Origin: Tenrec ecaudatus
Lineage: Eukaryota; Chordata; Mammalia; Afrosoricida; Tenrecidae
DNA: 64,000 nt
Direction of reading: 5' to 3'
Assembly: GCF_050624435.1 (NCBI RefSeq)
Contig: NC_134531.1
Coordinates: forward strand, 250,742,812 to 250,806,811
The position numbers and the translations under genes were made by a program. Of the stretch, positions 44,110 through 54,399 are shown one piece after another (the stretch's first letter is position 1; each line of letters starts with the position of its first letter). The notes under the pieces are model-generated. The model saw only the letters and a program-made list of their open reading frames with translations. It had not been told where the DNA came from and did not search any database.

Positions 44110-44225
44110 GTTTTTGTTGCCGCAGAGTCAATTCCGACCCTGTGACCCCGTGGGTGCCGACATAGTGCAGGGCATTCCGTACGATGGCCCTTCCAGCTGT
44201 CTGAGTCCCATCAAAGGACTAGGAG
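44110..44225 (-). mobile_element. RTE 3' terminal fragment
   Basis: 'gccgcagagtcaattccgac' is the complement of the RTE/SINE tail, followed by a diverged RTE-like stretch. Confidence 0.45.
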
Positions 44226-44410
44226 GTGCTGCGCCCGTGAGACGTGTGTGGCTCACCAGGTGGCTGGGGTAGCTGTCAATCATGACGCTGAGTTGCACAG
44301 CCTTCTTGTGGAGGTGGGCCCACACAAACAAGATGTACGGAACCCCGATGAGGGGATACTCCATCTTTGTCCTCCTGCTATGCTTTACATGAGTCATTTC
44401 AGAGGAAGAA

Positions 44411-44436
44411 TGTGTGTGTGTGTGTGTGTGTGTGTG
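44411..44436. repeat. (TG)n microsatellite
   Basis: About 13 TG units. Confidence 0.95.
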
Positions 44437-44524
44437 ACATGCGCACCAAGAAAGATAAACCAGGAATGGATTGTGCCCTTTGCACTCTGGATCTGCATTT
44501 AAAACAAAACAAACACCATCCACC

Positions 44525-44935
44525 CCTCATATCCTGTCTGACCTCTCGTGACCCTCTAGCACAGAATAGAATTGCCTCTGTGGGTTTCCAAGAATGTCCG
44601 TTTTTAAGACAGCGCAGAGTCTTATGTTTCTCCAGTGGATTGGCTGGTGGTTTTGAACCGCTGACTTTGCAATTGACAGCCCAAATCAGGGGTCCTTAAA
44701 CTTTTTACACAGGGGGCCAATTCACTGTCCCTCAGGCCCACTGGAGGGCTGAACTATAGTTTTAAAACAAACTATGAACAAATACCTATGCACACTGTAC
44801 ATACCTTATTTTGAAGTAAAAAAATCTAAATGGGGCAAAAACACCCGGCGGGCTGGATAAATGTCCTCGGTGGGCCGCAAATGGCCCACGGGCAGTAGTT
44901 TAAGGACGCCTGGCCCAAAGCATAACCACCCCTCC
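44525..44935 (-). mobile_element. AfroSINE interrupted by a hAT transposon
   Basis: 'ctgacctctcgtgaccctct' to 'ttttgaaccgctgactttgc' reaches 44686. After the hAT insertion the SINE resumes with 'gcccaaagcataaccacc'. Confidence 0.8.
44687..44912. mobile_element. Non-autonomous hAT transposon (226 bp)
   Basis: The left terminus CAGGGGTCCTTAAACT and the right terminus on the other strand CAGGCGTCCTTAAACT match at 15 of 16 positions. Flanking octamers GCCCAAAT (44679-44686) and GCCCAAAG (44913-44920) match at 7 of 8, the 8-bp duplication of hAT elements. It has no ORF, so it was moved in trans. Confidence 0.9.
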
Positions 44936-44939
44936 AGCA

Positions 44940-45440
44940 GAGCGCCCTCATTCCAGGGGTCAGATAGCTGTGACCCCAGAGATGGCGAGGGGCCGCAGCA
45001 GAAAAACAGTGGCAGCGGAGGCAGCAGAAGCAAGAGAGGAGCAGGAGAGAGAGAGTGGTGGGCTTCTCAGCCCACAGAGTGAGAAAGCTTAAGGCAGGCG
45101 GCTTGCTGGAGGAGTGGCATGTTTACGACCAGAGTGGGATGCCTCTAGGCACTTAAAGGCAGAGCTAACAGGCAGAGAGCGGTCATGTTGCTGAGGGCCA
45201 GAGAGAGTCATGGCTGAGAAGAGGCTGTCCTGAACAAAGAACTGTATTCCGAGCCATTTTAGACCCTCACTATCACCTGCACTCCCCTTGTACACTGATA
45301 GTCTTGAACTTCACCGGGTCAAAGTCAGAGCCAGTGAAAAGGTTGGATGGAGGGTGGAGGCATGTCCGACCGTCACCTCATCGGCTGTTAATCTTGACTC
45401 TTCTCCCCTTTGGTGACGTTAGAAGAAGTCAGGTGACTCT
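44940..45440. other. Unassigned sequence
   Basis: Rich in GCAG and GAG motifs near 44990-45060; no gene recognised. Confidence 0.35.
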
Positions 45441-45444
45441 ACCA

Positions 45445-45580
45445 GGCCATTCGCACAACAGAGTGGAACTGCTCCACCGGGGTTTCAAGTTTATGACCAT
45501 TAGGAAGCAGATGGCTAGGCTCGCCTTCCAAGGCATCACCGAGTGTAGTTGAACCAGCAACCCTTCAGCTACTAATTGCT
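45445..45580 (-). mobile_element. AfroSINE, diverged
   Basis: 'caacagagtggaactgctcc' and 'gttgaaccagcaacccttca' occur in antisense SINE order. Confidence 0.55.
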
Positions 45581-45584
45581 CGCT

Positions 45585-46490
45585 TCACTTTCGTACCCTC
45601 CCCGCGTCTGGGCAAAGACAGACACATCGACCAAATGCAAAGGCACTGCTCCGGCTTCCTTTCCCACGCTGCCTTTCAGTTTCCTTCTTTGCCTGCAAGC
45701 CGCTTCTTTCCTTCCATCATCCTCCCCACCGTCCGTCCATCTCGAGCACCTTTGATCCTCTCCCCAGGTCTCTGACCTTAGGTTCAAATCAACCCTAATG
45801 CTCTTCAGAATCATCGTGGGTCAAAGAACGAAACCGAGGCCCACATGGACACAGAAAACTCACCAAGACCACTGAGCACTATAAAATGTCCCCCACAGCA
45901 GGTTAAAAAAAAAGAATGTGGAGACATGATGACCAGGTAGGTTAATGGATTCTCCTCGGTGAACCAGGCATCTGTTAACCAAAAAAAATAGCTCCAAGTT
46001 TACCGGAAGACATAAACTTCCCATGGTTCCTTTGCTTTCTGAAAGATAACTCTTGAAAATTCCCTGAATAATTAAGCTATCCTTATTATTGAGAAACCTC
46101 CAACTAGGTCTGGAGATTTGTGCAAATGAATGCATGAGCCAGCCAGGCCTTGTCATTGGATAGCAGATCATCTTGGGAAGAGGGGCATGGGTCACTCAAT
46201 CACATTCAAATGAGCTAAAAGTTAATTTTCAATTCTGTTTCCTCCTCATTAAAGTCTTGATTACAGCTCGTTTGCTTTGAGTCAATTACTTTTTAAGAAG
46301 CTGAATGGTGTCCCTGTAAGCAAGTGGATTAACTGGTCCTATAAACGATATACTTTAATATCATTGTGTTTTGATTCATGTTTGACACATGGGATCCAAG
46401 CATCATAACTGTGCAGCCACCGAAGCCCCTGAATTCTGAAGGAGACTTGGATGCAAGGAGTAGGTGCCCATGTGGAATGACTGCTGGACT
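45585..46490. other. Unassigned intronic sequence
   Basis: No gene or repeat recognised. Confidence 0.4.
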
Positions 46491-46494
46491 ATCC

Positions 46495-46820
46495 TTGTAA
46501 GTTGGCAGTGACTTGGTTCCTACTCGTGGTGACCTTACTATGTAAGAGAACCAAACACTGCCCAGTTTCCCACCATCCGCATGATCTTTGATTTATGGTG
46601 GTATGATAATGGTGTGATTCAGGCAGCATTTAAAAGCATCTGTCCCTTACCTGGAACCGGAAGACCATCAATGAGATGGATTGACCCCATGGCTGTAGCA
46701 ATGGGCTCAAATATAGCAATAATGGTGAGGACGGCAAAGGACAGGGCAGGGTTTTGTGCTTTTGTATATCAGGGTCTCTGTAGCCAGGACCAACATGACT
46801 TCACGCAACTACAACAAGGG
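46495..46820. mobile_element. Two opposed RTE 3' ends
   Basis: 46495-46580 resembles the complement of the RTE 3' end ('cctactcgtggtgacc', 'aaccaaacactgcccag'). 46645-46818 is a sense copy ('gagatggattgaccccatgg' to an ACTACAACAA tail). Confidence 0.6.
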
Positions 46821-46824
46821 TCTC

Positions 46825-47550
46825 CTCTGTGAGTGACATTTCTCTGAAAGGCCTAGAATCAGAAAGAGCCAAACATTGGGAGATTTTTAAGACGGGTGAA
46901 CAGCCCATATGGAAAAGAGGTATGGGACTCAGGGCATTTAGGAGCATGGGACTTTGTGTACTCTAGGAGACCTGAATGGGTTGTCCTGGTTGAGAATGGG
47001 CAGAGCGTAAAGCCCAAGGTAACAAGTGTTTTACAACTTGCAGAGGCATGAGATAAAGGGACGCTTGCCAGGAAGCCTCTCCAGCAATTCCAGGGGAAGA
47101 GGCAGGCCCTGAGCTGTGGTGAGCTTCTATCTCCCACAACCACTGTGAACCAGGGTGACTGACTGTGTTCACAGGCGAGCCTTGGCAGGCTAGCCTTCCA
47201 GAATAGGGAACCTCTCATACAGTTCAATGGATTTCCTGGCTATCACCCAAGCCTGTGCTTATGATGAATTATCCAGGTTCTCTTCAAGGGTAGGGCTCAG
47301 CCCTCCCTCCCCTCATACCAGGAGAGAAGATGGTGCTTCTCACACACGCGGATTGGAGGAGGAAAGGCTACCACGAGAGGACCACCCATACAACTAGAGT
47401 CGAAAGGCTTGGACAGCAACATGATACATGAGTGGCCCTCATAGGGCTGGGGTCAAGGTTCTGCTGGGTTACCTCGCTGTTCTACTTGAGCTTCTGCTCC
47501 AATGAGGGGAAGAGTTAATGCTCTCTAGTCACATGCAGTTTAAAAGTCTG
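46825..47550. other. Unassigned intronic sequence
   Basis: No gene or repeat recognised. Confidence 0.4.
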
Positions 47551-47554
47551 ACAG

Positions 47555-48740
47555 TATTTAGACTTCTATAAGTATCCTTTGCCTCCTAGTTCTTTCCTCT
47601 ATTTCCTTTTACTTTCATCTTGTCCCATTATCATGTTCAGCCTTCATTCGGGTTCCATTGCCCTTGATTAAGCCCTACCAGACATTCTACACCCTTTTTG
47701 CCATTGATTTTAGATCACTTGTTGTTTCTTTGTCCCTGGGTTTGTTGGGTCCCCACTACCTTTCCCCTGCCTCCTCCTATCCCATGTCCCCCCAGAACTG
47801 CTGGTCCCGTTGTTTTCTCCTCTGTTTCTCCCTCAACACAAAAACACTTTGTTCTAATAATCTCGCATTCTGTGATGCTCACCTTACCAATATGATTGCT
47901 GAAGACTAAATGGGTGCCTAAGCTAATGTGGTAAAGAAAGCTGATGGTGCCCTGCTATCAAAAGATATAGCATTTGGGTTCTTAAAGGCTTGAAGATAAG
48001 CAAGCAGCCACCTAGCTGAGAAGCAACAAAGCCCACATGGAAGAAGCACACCAGCCTGTGTGATCATGAGGGGTCCATGGGATCAGGTATCAGGCATCAA
48101 AGACCCAGAACAAAAAACCGTATTAATGTGAATGATGGGGAACTCAGAGTGGAGACCCCAAACCCATCTGTAGACAATTGGACATTCTCTCACAGAAGGG
48201 TCACAAGGAAGAGACGAGCCAGTCAGGGTGCAGTATAGCACCGATGAAACATACAACTTTCCTCTAGTTCTTAAATGCTCACTATCATGACCTCAGTTCT
48301 ACCTTACAAATCTGGTTAGACCATATATGTACACTGTTACAGATAAGAACCTGAAACACAGGGAATCCAGGACAGATAAATCCCTCAGGACCAATAATGA
48401 GAATAGAGATACCAGGAGGGTAAGGGGCAGGTGGGGGGGAGAAAGCGGGAGTCGATCACATTGATCTACATATAATCTCCTCCTGGGGGACGGACAACAG
48501 AAAAGTGGATGAAAGGAGACAGCGGTCGATGTAAGCCATGGGGGGAAATGTATAAATTATCAAGGGGTTCATAAGGGAGGGAGGGTGGAGGAGGGAAAAA
48601 TGAGGAGCTGATATCAAGGGCTCAAGTAGACAGAAAATGTTGAATATGATGATGGCAACATATGTACGAATGTGCTTGACACAATGGATGCAAGTATGGA
48701 TTGTGATAAGAGCTGTAAGAGCTCCCAATAAAATGGTTAA
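47555..48740 (+). mobile_element. R1 repeat, copy J, with inverted 5' part
   Basis: 47555-47815 matches copy A (about 1430-1640) in reverse complement ('gatcacttgttgtttctttg' against 'gggagcaacaagtgatcc'). From about 47836 the element continues in the plus orientation to the usual end CCAATAAAATGGTTAAAAAA. A 5' inversion of this kind is the mark of twin priming in L1-type insertion. Confidence 0.8.
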
Positions 48741-48744
48741 AAAA

Positions 48745-49035
48745 AATTATGCCAGGCAAGGGGGCAGGTCTTCTCCTGGAGTCTGACTTCCAAACCTACT
48801 ATCTTTTTTTCTGGACCATCCTAGTCTGCAATGTTCCAAGGGGAACACAATTCAGATGTCACCTCAGTGCTTTACTTGGGGATTGAAAGACTGCAGAGAA
48901 ATGTTCTTCCCCATTAACTGATGATTTCATTCAAGCTTATTCAGAATGTATCAAGTGCCACACACTGTGCAAGGTGTTAGAGTCACAAAGGTGTCAGCGA
49001 GTTAGGGAATGAGGCTCCTGTCCCGGAACGACTCA
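48745..49035. other. Unassigned sequence
   Basis: A possible ancient L2/MIR trace near 48920-48990 ('ccacacactgtgcaaggtgt'). Nothing else. Confidence 0.35.
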
Positions 49036-49039
49036 GTCT

Positions 49040-49617
49040 CGAGGGGCTGTCCTGTTGAGGAGCTGACTGCTCCCTCCCTCCCTATGTCCCCGCCTGTGGG
49101 AGTTATATCATCTCCTGTCAACTTGAGCGAAGGGGTGCAGTCTGTCCAGCCAATCAGGTCACAGACAATGAGGCCTCTGTGTGGGCATGGCCTTTTCCTG
49201 AGGATTCTGGGAACTCCTGTCTTCCTCCAGGGAGGTGGGAAACACAGTCTCTCTGATACACATTCCCATTGACAAGCCACTTGGAGCTATGCTGATGGCA
49301 GCTAGAGCCCTGGAGCTGGAGGAATCACGTGGAGACTCATGCCAGCGCTGAGATGCTTCCACCACCACTGGATCCACAAGACTCTCCGCCCTCTGACCCT
49401 TGATCTTCCTGCATTTGCCATCATTGCATATGTGTGTGAGCCTGAAGAGGAATTAATAGACTGGTATCGGACATATGGGCTAATATTGGACTTATGGACT
49501 TGATTTGGACTGGCCAGGGCTGTTTTCTAAATATACAATTACCCTTTGATATAAATCTCTCTTGCACACATATTGGTGTCTCTGGATTTGTTTCTCTAGT
49601 CAACCCAGACTAACCAC
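49040..49617 (+). mobile_element. R2 repeat, copy 4
   Basis: Its end 'gtttctctagtcaacccaga' and 'ctaaccac' matches the R2 ending; the body is largely the reverse complement of 29522-30030. Confidence 0.75.
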
Positions 49618-49619
49618 TG

Positions 49620-50058
49620 ACTTGGATGGGAACTGCAGAGTTGTACATACAACCTCACGCTGGCTCCCCTCCATTTCCCAGTGCGCAGCGTGGTCAGGCT
49701 TACTTCATCTCTACTCCAGGCCTTGATGTGTGTCCACCAAAAACAAGCTCATTTTACTATCTGTCTGAACAACACTGGCAAAGAATGCAAATACAAGACA
49801 TCGCCGAGCAAATATAAATAACCTTTGAATTATCTCCCTGAATGCCTGGACTTAGAAGCACCCCACAGGAAAGAATGAGATGTCTAGAAAGACGCTGAGG
49901 CTGGAAAAAAATAACTGTTTGGCACAGAAAGATATTCTAACCTTCAAGAGGGATTCTAGTCGCCGTTATTTTGAAAGCCAAACTCTGTTGATTGTTGTTT
50001 CTACCCAAATCAAAGGACCCCCGACTTTGCGAAGAAAATGACTGTTTATGGGTCTGCC
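49620..50058. other. Unassigned intronic sequence
   Basis: No recognised gene or repeat. Confidence 0.4.
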
Positions 50059-50062
50059 GTCC

Positions 50063-50228
50063 ACTTGGAGGCCTGGTGGTGCTGCTGGTAAGGCATTGGG
50101 CTGCTCCCTGCAAGGGCAGAAGTTCAAACCTACTCCGGAGAAAGATGCGGTTATCTACTCCTGTAACAATTTACAGGATCAGAAACCGAAGGAGTCTGAA
50201 TCAACTCAATTACAGGTTTTGGGTTTTC
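50063..50228 (+). mobile_element. AfroSINE
   Basis: 'gcctggtggtgctgctggta', 'aagttcaaacctactccgga' and 'gtctgaatcaactcaattac' follow the SINE order with a T-rich tail. Confidence 0.85.
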
Positions 50229-50318
50229 TCATTCACCCGTTTTATGTACTCATATATTTATTCATGTTTCAATCTATTACTTCCCTCCCCATCTACCTAT
50301 CAATGTGGGCATATTGGT

Positions 50319-50325
50319 ACACACA

Positions 50326-50364
<39 letters not shown>
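50319..50364. repeat. (CA)n microsatellite
   Basis: CA repeats with one AT interruption. Confidence 0.95.
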
Positions 50365-50365
<1 letters not shown>

Positions 50366-50535
50366 AGTTCTATCAAGCTGATTCTGATTCATGGCAACTG
50401 GTGTGTGTCAAAGTAGAACTGGGCTTCATCCAGTTCTCAATAGCTGATTCTTCTGGAGTAGATTGGTAACTCTTTATTCTAAGGTACCGCAGGGTGGACT
50501 TCAACCTCCAACCTTTAGTTTAGCATCTGAGCACA
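50366..50535 (-). mobile_element. AfroSINE variant
   Basis: 'gattctgattcatggcaact', 'gtgtgtcaaagtagaactgg' and 'ggacttcaacctccaacctt' are in order. The body differs from the common type ('catccagttctcaatagctg'); the same variant recurs at 58145. Confidence 0.7.
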
Positions 50536-50539
50536 TTAA

Positions 50540-50960
50540 ATAAAGGTTAATTATCTGCTTGGGCTTCTGTTCCAGCTGGCTTAGAAAAGGGAATTTAAGT
50601 GGCTGAAATGGTTCTTTTCGATCAAACACATAACACATCAAACATATAGTTTATAATTCAGATGACATTCTTTTTTTCAAGAGCTCAAATTACTGTAAAA
50701 TTACCTTTAGAATAAGGGTCCTACATAAATAGAAATTATAGTTGTATGAATTTCAATTTATTTTGTGTCTTGTCAGACAGATGGGATACAGACGGGCACA
50801 TAACTTCAGAGCAGGAACACCATACTAATGAACAACGCAGTCTTGTCAGATAAAGGTTTGTCTCCTTTCTGGCCAGCACGGCCTGTAAGAGCTGGGCCTC
50901 CTGCTTTCTGTGATAGGAAGGCCAGGCCTTTCCTGCAGCCCTCGATTGTGGCACTGCTGC
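50540..50960. other. Unassigned intronic sequence
   Basis: No gene or repeat recognised. Confidence 0.4.
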
Positions 50961-50964
50961 TGTA

Positions 50965-51198
50965 AAATCAGTTGATTTTAGACTCATAGCAAATCCACAG
51001 TACAGAGACACAGTACAGACACAGTACAGACACAGTACAAATCACAGTACAGAGACAAATTGCCTCTGAGGTTTCCAGGCTGGACTCTTTCGGGAAGCTG
51101 AGTACCACAGCTTTTTCTGGGACCTGCTGGGTGCTAAGCACCAACTTTCTAGCTAGCTGCTGAATTCCTCTTAATCACCGGTGGCAACCAGGGCTCCT
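50965..51198 (-). mobile_element. AfroSINE with internal ACAGTACAGAC tandem array
   Basis: The antisense SINE is interrupted near its middle by about five imperfect copies of an 11-12-bp unit (50998-51056). The head 'ggtggcaaccagggctcc' is at 51181-51198. Confidence 0.75.
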
Positions 51199-51237
51199 TC
51201 AATGGACACTTGTGGGTTCATTGAAGTCCTGTTATTA

Positions 51238-51560
51238 CTAAGGACTTATGGATTGAATTGTGTGTCCCCAACAGAATTCCTACCCCTTACACTTGTGGTG
51301 GTAAAGAGCCGTGGTAGTGTCATGACTAAGCGCTTGCCTGCTCACCAGGCAACGTTGCAGGTTGGCTGTTTGCCAGAGTTGAGAGCTTCATCTTTCTTCC
51401 AAGGAGCAGCTGGTGATTTTGAACTGGTGACCTTCTGGTTAGCAGCCCAACAGGTTATGCACTACTGCACCAGGGCTTTCCCTAAAGGCCTATCAGGTAG
51501 TTTTATGCTGTCCTGTAGGGTCGCCACGACTTAACTCTCTTGGATAGCAATGGGTTTGTG
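51238..51560. mobile_element. MLT1-like start plus interleaved SINE fragments
   Basis: 'atggattgaattgtgtgtcc' at 51249 is an MLT1-type LTR start. 51302-51380 is a sense SINE head, 51385-51482 an antisense SINE ('gattttgaactggtgacctt' to 'gcaccagggctttcc') and 51483-51560 a sense SINE tail, so one SINE appears inserted in another. Confidence 0.55.
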
Positions 51561-51875
51561 TATCTTGAGTCCACCTGCTAGAAAAGAGCAGACTGAGTCC
51601 AGATGAAACATAGAGTAAGAGATGACAGAAGACAGGCCACGCCATGCAATGCGAAGGTCACCAAGGAGACAAGAAGCAGAAGCTGAAGAGAGATAAGGAC
51701 CATCCCTTAGGACAGAGCGTCTTCGCCACCGAATGCTGTGCTGAACTCAGAATTTTCACTCATGAGCTGGGAGTTAATTCCTGTTAATGAAGGCCACCTA
51801 CCCGTGGTCTGTTGCAGCCACGCCAGTGAACCAAGACAGAGGCTTAGATTGTGTTTAGCACTGCTGGACTCTGTG

Positions 51876-52040
51876 GAAGGAGCCCTGGTGACACCGTGGG
51901 TGACTAACCACAGGGTGGCTGCTCACCACCAAGGCAGCAGTTCAAACCCAACAGCTGCCCCAATGGAAGACGATGAAGCTCGCTGCTCCCATGAAGGAAG
52001 CCGGGAATGCGGTGAGTCGGACGCGCCTGGATGGCAGGGA
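51876..52040 (+). mobile_element. AfroSINE
   Basis: 'ggagccctggtgacaccgtg', 'ggcagcagttcaaacccaac' and 'tgagtcggacgcgcctggat' are in order. Confidence 0.85.
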
Positions 52041-52429
52041 GTTTTTGAAGACTCTGGTGGGGACACAGGTGGTTTAGGAGTAGAATCCCCACCTTCCATG
52101 CTTGTCTTTCGGCCTAGGTGGTCTTTCCCCAGCTCTGCCTGGGGCTGCTCTGTGTCATGTCATGAAGATCTCCCCTAAACCTGAGACCACTGCCTCAGCG
52201 AAGCTCTTCATGGACAAGGCCCCGCTTCCTCTCTAGCACATTGCTTCATTCATAGCCATTCTCAAGTGTGGCAAGGGTCCTGCTGTATAACTTATTCAGG
52301 GCAGATACCTTCTACGGGAGAAATTCTGGGTGAGCTGCTTCTGGCAGATGGGCAGGTGTCATCGAGTTCAACCAAGCACAGAGATCCTCTGTACAGCAGA
52401 AGAGAAACACTGCCTGGTCCTGCCCGCCC

Positions 52430-52690
52430 CCCCACCCCCAACTGCTCGTGTGTCTGAGCCCATTGGCACAGCCTCTGTGTCAATCCATCTTGTGGAGGGA
52501 CTACCTCTTTTAAGCCGCCCCTGGGCTTTACCAAGCACGGCGTCCTCCCAGGACCGGCCTCTCCTGACAACATGCCCACAGTGCATAAAGTCTGTAAAGA
52601 CTGCAGCCTAGGCAGCCCTGTGGGGACAGCTCTCCTGTATCACAGGGGCAGCTAGTGGTTGAAATGGAGTCAATGACACCCAACACCAGT
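52430..52690. mobile_element. RTE 3' fragment (minus) next to a SINE 3' half (plus)
   Basis: 'gtctgagcccattggcacag', 'gtgtcaatccatcttgtgga' and 'taccaagcacggcgtcctcc' are the complement of the RTE 3' end (52430-52590). 52590-52690 is a sense SINE body and tail. Confidence 0.65.
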
Positions 52691-52694
52691 ATCT

Positions 52695-53665
52695 TCCCAG
52701 CTGTGACTATAAACTCTATCAAAGAAGAGACCTGGCCTCTCACACTGACTGTGCTGTTGTTCCCTCATTGCCTGACACATGGTAAGCACACAGGCAAAAA
52801 TGTGTAAAATGAATGATTGCATGATGATACCGTGGATGGGAAGCCATGGTTCTAGAAGTAGGCCTATTCCTTGCAGGTGCACATGCTCTCCGCTAGGGGG
52901 AAGCCACCCCTGCTACCAGGTAGCCCAGGGCACTTCACTGGCTTCCCTCCCCTCCATCCCCCTCCTGCATTCACCAGGGTTTACCACAACATCTAGCAGT
53001 AGTTATTGGATACGTATTGAGTGAGTGGGCAAGACAGCAGGCAATGGTGACAAGTCTTTTTGAAAAGCAGGTGGGGCCATTTGGGCACATAATCTAGCCT
53101 CACATCAAGATTATAAACGAAGTGGCAGCGGCATTCCAAAGTCTACGCTGGCCAGGCCTCCTTTTCCGGCAAGTGCGCAAATGGGATGTCAGCTGCCAAG
53201 GAAGCAGAGAGCAGAATGGCTTCCCTGCTACTATCCACAAGGGCAAACATAGCCAATCTAGTTTCCCTGGCAACAGGACAGTCCATGCCACCCAGTTCTG
53301 GTGGGCTAGAAAGTGCTGGCATGCACAGCATGCCTCCCAGGCACTGAGTTAGGTGCTGGTGTCCATCATCTTATTTGATTGTGCTAGATGGGAAGACGCA
53401 GCCCATTTCCCCTTAAAAACAGAGGCGCTGGCCATTGTGTTACATGGCCTACTTCATGCCATGCGGCTACTGGACAGAACTAGGATGTCAACTTCTTTCC
53501 TATTCCAAAGATGAAGCGTTTTACACTAGACCAGCCACCAAAACAACCAGGACAGAACAAAATCCCCTCCTAAACTATGCCTGTAGGTAATCAGCTCTCT
53601 GTTGACATGCAAACACCTTCTCATAAGGTTAAACTACAAAGGAGTCTCACAGGGGTAATTAACTT
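52695..53665. other. Mostly unassigned intronic sequence
   Basis: A possible old MIR/L2 trace near 53340-53440; no gene. Confidence 0.35.
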
Positions 53666-53671
53666 TTAACA

Positions 53672-53770
53672 GAGGGCTCTTGGGTAGTACAAAGCCTTAG
53701 GGAGTTTAGCTGATAACCAACAGGTTGGCAGTTCCCCAGAGGCCACTTGGAAGAAAGAACTGGAGATGTA
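53672..53770 (+). mobile_element. AfroSINE 5' part
   Basis: 'gggctcttgggtagtacaaa' and 'gataaccaacaggttggcag' represent the head. The body then runs into a C-rich tract. Confidence 0.65.
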
Positions 53771-53829
53771 CTCCCCCACCCCCCCCTCCGTCCCCCCTCC
53801 CGCCCCCCCGCCCCCCCCCCCCCCCCGCC
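53771..53829. repeat. C-rich tract, G-quadruplex potential on the minus strand
   Basis: About 59 bp that is almost all C with a few A, T and G, including a run of about 16 C. The complementary strand carries many G runs longer than three. Confidence 0.9.
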
Positions 53830-54094
53830 AAATTGGTAGAACATATCTACTCTGACACTCATGGATTTCCATAAGTCCAAAGCACCTAGTGGTGGGATTC
53901 TCCAATAGAGATACTTATTCTAGTGAGCAGGAACAACAAGTTGGAACGGATGGCGGGGCAGTCGCAGGCAGAGCATTTCTGGGGGTCTGACATCTCCGGA
54001 GAGGCTCAGGATTAAGCTTTGCTGATAAGAAAGAGCATAGCTAGGTGGTGACATATGTGGAATCTAGATCAGACCCTTCCATCTCAAAGCCGCC

Positions 54095-54215
54095 TCCCCT
54101 ATTCACGTTCTATGTGACTTGGGCCAAGTTCTTCACCTCCTGCACATCATCCTCTTAGCTAAAAGGGTGATACCATTAATATGTATCTCCCCTGCGTGGT
54201 GTCAGGGGCAAACTT
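54095..54215 (+). mobile_element. MIR fragment
   Basis: 'tctatgtgacttgggccaag' and 'gataccattaatatgtatct' match MIR order. Confidence 0.55.
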
Positions 54216-54242
54216 AATCCATATGCAATGCCTGGTCTCTTG

Positions 54243-54350
54243 TTGTTCTGAGTTATTCAATTGGCTCTGACTCATCACGATCTACATCACAGAACAAAAC
54301 CCCACCTGCTCCTGCGCGCTCCTCCTGATTGCAGGTATATGTGAGCCCAC
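54243..54350 (-). mobile_element. RTE 3' terminal fragment
   Basis: 'aattggctctgactcatcac', 'acagaacaaaacc' and 'gctcctgcgcgctcctcc' fit the complement of the RTE tail. Confidence 0.5.
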
Positions 54351-54399
54351 AGTGCCAGGCTGGCAGTTGGGTCCCTAACCTGGTAGATAGGGAGTCCTA

